This document shows positions 60,771-64,000 of a DNA stretch of 64,000 nt, in pieces; the stretch's first letter is position 1, and every line of letters begins with the position of its first letter. The DNA comes from Combretum micranthum (taxonomy: Eukaryota; Streptophyta; Magnoliopsida; Myrtales; Combretaceae). Where the stretch lies: positions 275,559 to 339,558 of the forward strand of contig JAMXBD010001574.1 in the NCBI GenBank assembly GCA_024138025.1. Direction: 5' to 3'. The notes beneath the pieces were generated by a model. That model searched no databases, was not told the DNA's origin, and was given only the letters and a program-made list of their open reading frames with translations. Both the position numbers and the translations under genes were made by a program.

Positions 60771-61238
60771 CTACATAAACATCATGACAAAAAATATAAG
60801 GAACATGTTGCAAATGAATGAGCACAACGAGATCTGAAGGGACAAGAGGCTGGGTCTTCTATTAGCATTGGGAGATTTAATAGGACAAGATGCTTGGAAC
60901 TATATTAGAAAATATTTAAGACTCAAGGGCACATTCATGTACTACGATATTATGGAGACCAGACCAGAGCAACTTTAGGAAAAAAAAAAAAGTGCAACAA
61001 AACAAAAGATGATATAAACTAATAGAGAATGACAATTATAACCCATATGAAAGTGCAAGGAAAGTATGTCCTATTAAAATATTCACCGCATTAGCCGCGT
61101 AGGGCCAACAATGTAAAAATGAGAAGAAGAGCAGAGCAGATTTTTCACTCTAAATACGTTTATCTATATATATATATTCTAAATAAACGTAATAATCCTA
61201 CAAAATAAACATACACCTCCATAATCGTACTCACGTAT
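60771..61238. other. non-coding stretch between CAMTA and LRR segments
   Basis: No coding resemblance. The first part is probably intron sequence upstream of the CAMTA exon. A TA-rich run lies near 61,160-61,180. Confidence 0.4.
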
Positions 61239-61646
61239 TTATTTCTTAACACATTGATATAGGGATGGGCAACTATGTATGCTAACTATGTTTAGACATT
61301 CTAATTCCTCTAGTCCTCGAAGCTCTATGAGTTTCTCACAACCGTCCAGGATCAATTCCCTGAGTTTCCTTAGCTTTGACAAATTTGGTAAATTGTCAAT
61401 TTCTCTACAGCCAGTGAAGTTCAGATATTCCAATGTAACTACTTCTCCAAGACCCTCCAGAAAACGCAACTTCTTACAGTCGGAGAGACTCAAATATATC
61501 AACCCTTCTAAGGGAGATAGATCTGGCAGTAATTGCAAGGATGTGCAAAGATGCATCTTGAACTTCTCCAACTGTTTTAGTCTTGGTAACTCTGGTATCC
61601 TTTCAAGAGATCCACATCCTTCTATGTTCAACTCGGTTAGATTCAA
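61239..61646 (-). pseudogene. captured leucine-rich repeat fragment (disease-resistance type)
   Basis: A 135-codon open stretch on the - strand consists almost only of LRRs of about 23 residues: LTELNIEGCGSLERIPELP, LIYLSLSDCKKLRFLEGL, LEYLNFTGCREIDNLPNLS and LRELILDGCEKLIELRGL. The LxLxGCxxLxxLP pattern is typical of the C-terminal LRR part of TIR-NBS-LRR immune receptors. There is no NB-ARC, TIR or other receptor part anywhere in the window. Its first codon is an internal position, not a real start. It ends at a stop after SCPSLYQCVKK. It is a fragment and cannot be a receptor by itself. Capture by the Harbinger element is inferred from its position. Confidence 0.8.
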
Positions 61647-62132
61647 AAGTCACCGTCTTCGGTGTAGCAGTTAAGCTCTCCGTTGATCTGAACTCACCTA
61701 TGCCATCACTAATCGATCAGTCAACTAAACTGATTAGGATTCCTCTGTCCATTCGGCTTAGCTAATTATAGAGAAATCACAATATTTTCGGTTCTTACTG
61801 AATTATGTCTTCTCAAGCTTTGATGGTCATCCAAAAACATGGAACTAGAGCATCACCTGAATTGAAATTCCTGGGGACATATACCATCCCAAAACCTTTT
61901 TGGGGTGTGTGTGTGTTTCTCTCTTAGTTCTGAGCAGGGTAAAACGAAGGACGAGAAGTTTGGTATGAGTCATGGGATATTTCATCGAATATCTATTTTG
62001 AAACACCTACTTCATCATGAATTCCAACAATTTTGGGTTTAATGAATAAGCACCGTGTGATTGGAAAAACATAGAGATGGAGCAAAAAAAGTGCCAGTGA
62101 AAATGAAAAATGTAGAAATCTCTCTTTCTTCA
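61647..62132. other. non-coding stretch between LRR and OVATE segments
   Basis: No coding resemblance seen. GTGTGTGTGTTTCTCTCTTAG near 61,905-61,926 on the + strand is a chance splice-like site with no exon attached. Confidence 0.4.
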
Positions 62133-62380
62133 TTATTTAGAACTACAAAACAAAGCATTCCAAATATCTGTAAAAACTTCAACAATTACTCCATGATGAT
62201 GGTCCGAGTTCAAGCTCAGAAAACAATGAAGCAAACCCTCCAATTCTTCTTCACTAAACAACTCTTTCTCCACAATCATCTCCGCCATTGAAGTCCTGAA
62301 ATCACTGTACGGATCACTAGACTTCTTAACCACAGCAAAACTATCATCTAAATTCAAACTCCCATTACTATTTTCTGACA
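62133..62380 (-). pseudogene. captured OVATE-domain C-terminus (OFP family)
   Basis: OVATE family proteins are plant transcriptional repressors defined by a ~60-residue C-terminal OVATE domain. The - strand frame reads FAVVKKSSDPYSDFRTSMAE, MIVEKELFSEEELEGLLHCF, LSLNSDHHHGVIVEVFTDIW and ends NALFCSSK-stop, covering the domain from start to finish. The N-terminal part of an OFP (Arg-rich region and variable linker) is absent: upstream of about 62,380 the frame enters non-OFP sequence and a CA/TA microsatellite. OFP genes normally have no introns, so this is a 5'-truncated piece. A TGTGCTAG just upstream could act as an acceptor. Confidence 0.88.
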
Positions 62381-62445
62381 CTAGCACACAGACAGAATCA
62401 TAAATATGAAGGATAAATGAATAATAAATCCTCTCTAGACACACA

Positions 62446-62476
62446 CACACACACGCATATATATATATATATATTT
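62446..62476. repeat. CA and TA dinucleotide repeats
   Basis: A run of CA units followed by TA units marks the upstream edge of the OVATE fragment. Confidence 0.9.
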
Positions 62477-62771
62477 GTGAATTATAACTACTCAGTACTG
62501 GTTAGACTCCGTCATTTACAAAGGCATTGCCTAATCCCCAAAGGAAAAACCTAAAAATTAATTAAAAGAAATGATGATGATGATCATCATCATAATCATC
62601 ACACATTATTTAGCCCTGAAGCAGCAACAATTCGTATTGGTAGAGGATCCATTTTGAGGATGAAAATGAAGCTGACACACCGTCTCACCCATTAACACAA
62701 TTGTTACAAGCATCAAAGCCAATAGACACAGAGATGAAAACAATGAAGAGAGAGAGAGAGAGATTTCTTAC

Positions 62772-62815
62772 CTCCATCAAAGCCAGTAGAGAGCAATGGA
62801 GCTAGGGTTTGAAAA
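62772..62815 (-). other. leader-like exon near the right end of the Harbinger element
   Basis: On the - strand, CAAACCCTAGCTCCATTGC through CTTTGATGGAG is followed by a strong donor, GTAAGAAATCTC. AAACCCTAG is a common plant leader word. It lies about 290 bp inside the right end, upstream of the captured segments and the transposase, where the promoter-proximal exon of the element would be expected. The transcript has not been seen. Confidence 0.4.
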
Positions 62816-62889
62816 AAAACTGGACAAGTAGTTTGGAAGAAAGAGTAGGTTGGATAAAAGTGTGGTTGATGGATGTGATTATTTAATTA

Positions 62890-63101
62890 TAGCAGGGGTA
62901 TTTTTGGAATTGGATAATATTAGTAGTTGTTGAATTGTGATTCTTAAGTCCATGAAATGAATCCCAATTACGTAAAATAAAGAATACGGATTCAAGGCTG
63001 AATACCTATTACGGGCCTAAAAGCAAACTAAACAATGTAATAGAGGTCCAGTAAGTAATAAGCATGTAATGGAATCAGAATTCCACTCAAGTGAACAACC
63101 C
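62890..63101. repeat. right terminal region of the Harbinger element
   Basis: The complement reads GGGTTGTTCACTTGAGTGGA, then CATTACATG and, about 200 bp in, TTCCAAAAATACCCCTGC. This parallels the left arm (ACCAAAAATGCCCTT near 57275). Confidence 0.7.
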
Positions 63102-64000
63102 ATGAGTGTTTTGTGGAAGGTCTACAAACGAATGGTAGATTTTAGATAATCGGGATGTTACCCAGTATGATTATTTTGATATTTAAATTACTAATAGAAG
63201 TAGAAATAAATAAAGACAAATCGAGTACAAAGAGAGTTCATATGGTTTTTACCGGAGGCTCTCTAGGGTTTTTTATGGTGGATAAAATGAGTTTTTAGGC
63301 AATTGTTTTTAGCCTCAATAGTTATTATGAGTAGTTGTCCTTAATAAGATAACCATTGTTAAGAATTTAATAGAATATAATTTCTTATTAAAACACATTC
63401 GGAGACCTTCGAGATTAAATTAAGAATGGTGAGCAACTTGGGATAGGTAGAAAGAATGTTTTGTCTTTCCAAAACTCTTTTGACTCTTTTAAGAGGTCGA
63501 ACATGGGTCTTAATAGGTTAGTCCATGGCCTTATGAAGTTGGACAACACTTGAAAAGGCTATTCCAAACTTACTTATCATTAGAATATAACATATTCGTT
63601 TGGTATTTTACCTTAATTATATAATATGAGAATGAAAGTGGTAGTATGATGTACATTATTGATTATATTGCTATTACTATGTAAATTTTTTCATATCTAG
63701 GTTTATTCCATTCCAGTAAATCAAATGTAATATAAAAAATTAAGATCCAAAATTTTCATTATTATCCTTTTCTTCTTTCTTTCGATCTTACTTTTTATGT
63801 TGAAAGTACCAAGAACTTTTATATTCCCATTAATGGGACAATATAATCAATTATCTGATTATTAAAATAAATATAATCAATATATTAAGTATTTCAATGG
63901 GGTGATTATAGCTATGTATAAATTTGAGCCATTAAATAACCGATGTGACTAGTCCAGTTAAAAAACACAACGAGACATAAATATTTTCTCAAAGTACCTA
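63102..64000. other. intergenic flank
   Basis: No supported gene or repeat boundary; AT-rich. Confidence 0.6.

Larger units (their letters stand above)
57090..63101 (-). mobile_element. PIF/Harbinger element carrying host gene fragments
   Basis: The left end GGGCCGTTCACTTCATTGAA and the complement of the right end GGGTTGTTCACTTGAGTGGA match, followed by GGAAT...CATTACATG-type and CCAAAAATRCCC blocks in both arms. GGGC-GTTC-type ends are typical of plant PIF/Harbinger elements. The interior has the two diagnostic genes, a MYB/SANT-like ORF and a DDE transposase. Between the transposase and the right end are host-derived CAMTA, LRR and OVATE segments on the same strand. No matching TWA target duplication is visible (GAC on the left, ATG on the right). 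Length is 6,012 bp. Confidence 0.82.

Overview
This window reads as nuclear DNA of a TE-rich eudicot plant. It has an AT-rich background, spliced genes with GT-AG introns, plant-specific protein families (LEUNIG/LUH, RHON1, CAMTA, OVATE, NBS-LRR-type LRRs, plant mobile domain) and plant-type transposons. Species cannot be named from the sequence alone.

Layout. (1) About 1.2-12.7 kb is one old L1-type LINE on the + strand with ORF1, endonuclease, reverse transcriptase and RNase H remnants. It ends in a poly(A) tail and has probable target duplications. A 3,475 bp solo LTR (TG...CA, exact 5 bp target duplication CTTAC) splits its ORF2, and an unidentified ~1.5 kb non-coding block lies between ORF1 and the endonuclease. 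(2) 12.7-17.8 kb is intergenic, with a second LINE 3' fragment ending at 15.9 kb. (3) 17.9-27.4 kb on the - strand is an intron-containing copy of a LEUNIG_HOMOLOG-type co-repressor gene. Its middle exons are open and correctly spliced, but its LisH exons carry single-base deletions and its WD40 part is frameshifted and truncated, so I call it a pseudogene. Its introns hold a diverged ~1 kb duplication and a 71-base G run. (4) 28,032-33,724 is a Mutator-like element (MULE) with ~9 bp target duplication, long inverted ends built from palindromic GTCTC/GAGAC units, a decayed transposase, and a plant mobile domain (PMD) coding region abutting the transposase C-terminus. (5) 33.7-41 kb is repeat-rich intergenic DNA. 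(6) 41-46 kb on the - strand is a heavily decayed Ty3/gypsy (Tat-like) polyprotein. (7) 46-54 kb is intergenic, with inverted-repeat elements and short tandem repeats. (8) 54.4-56.5 kb on the - strand is the one clearly intact host gene, a RHON1-like Rho-N domain chloroplast protein. (9) 57,090-63,101 is a PIF/Harbinger element with similar terminal sequences at both ends, an intact MYB/SANT-like ORF and a DDE transposase carrying all three catalytic acidic residues but two single-base frameshifts.

The most unusual part is the right third of the Harbinger element. Between its transposase and right end, all on the transposase strand, lie pieces of three unrelated host genes: a precisely bounded CAMTA CG-1 exon, a leucine-rich-repeat segment of disease-resistance type and an OVATE-domain C-terminus. 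A leader-like exon lies near the right end. This looks like a gene-capturing (Pack-type) Harbinger that kept its own coding region. A second notable structure is the MULE with its PMD junction and two arrays of palindromes.

Single-base deletions recur in otherwise well-preserved exons (pseudo-LUH, Harbinger transposase). Several sit in short homopolymers, so genuine decay and consensus error both need to be considered.
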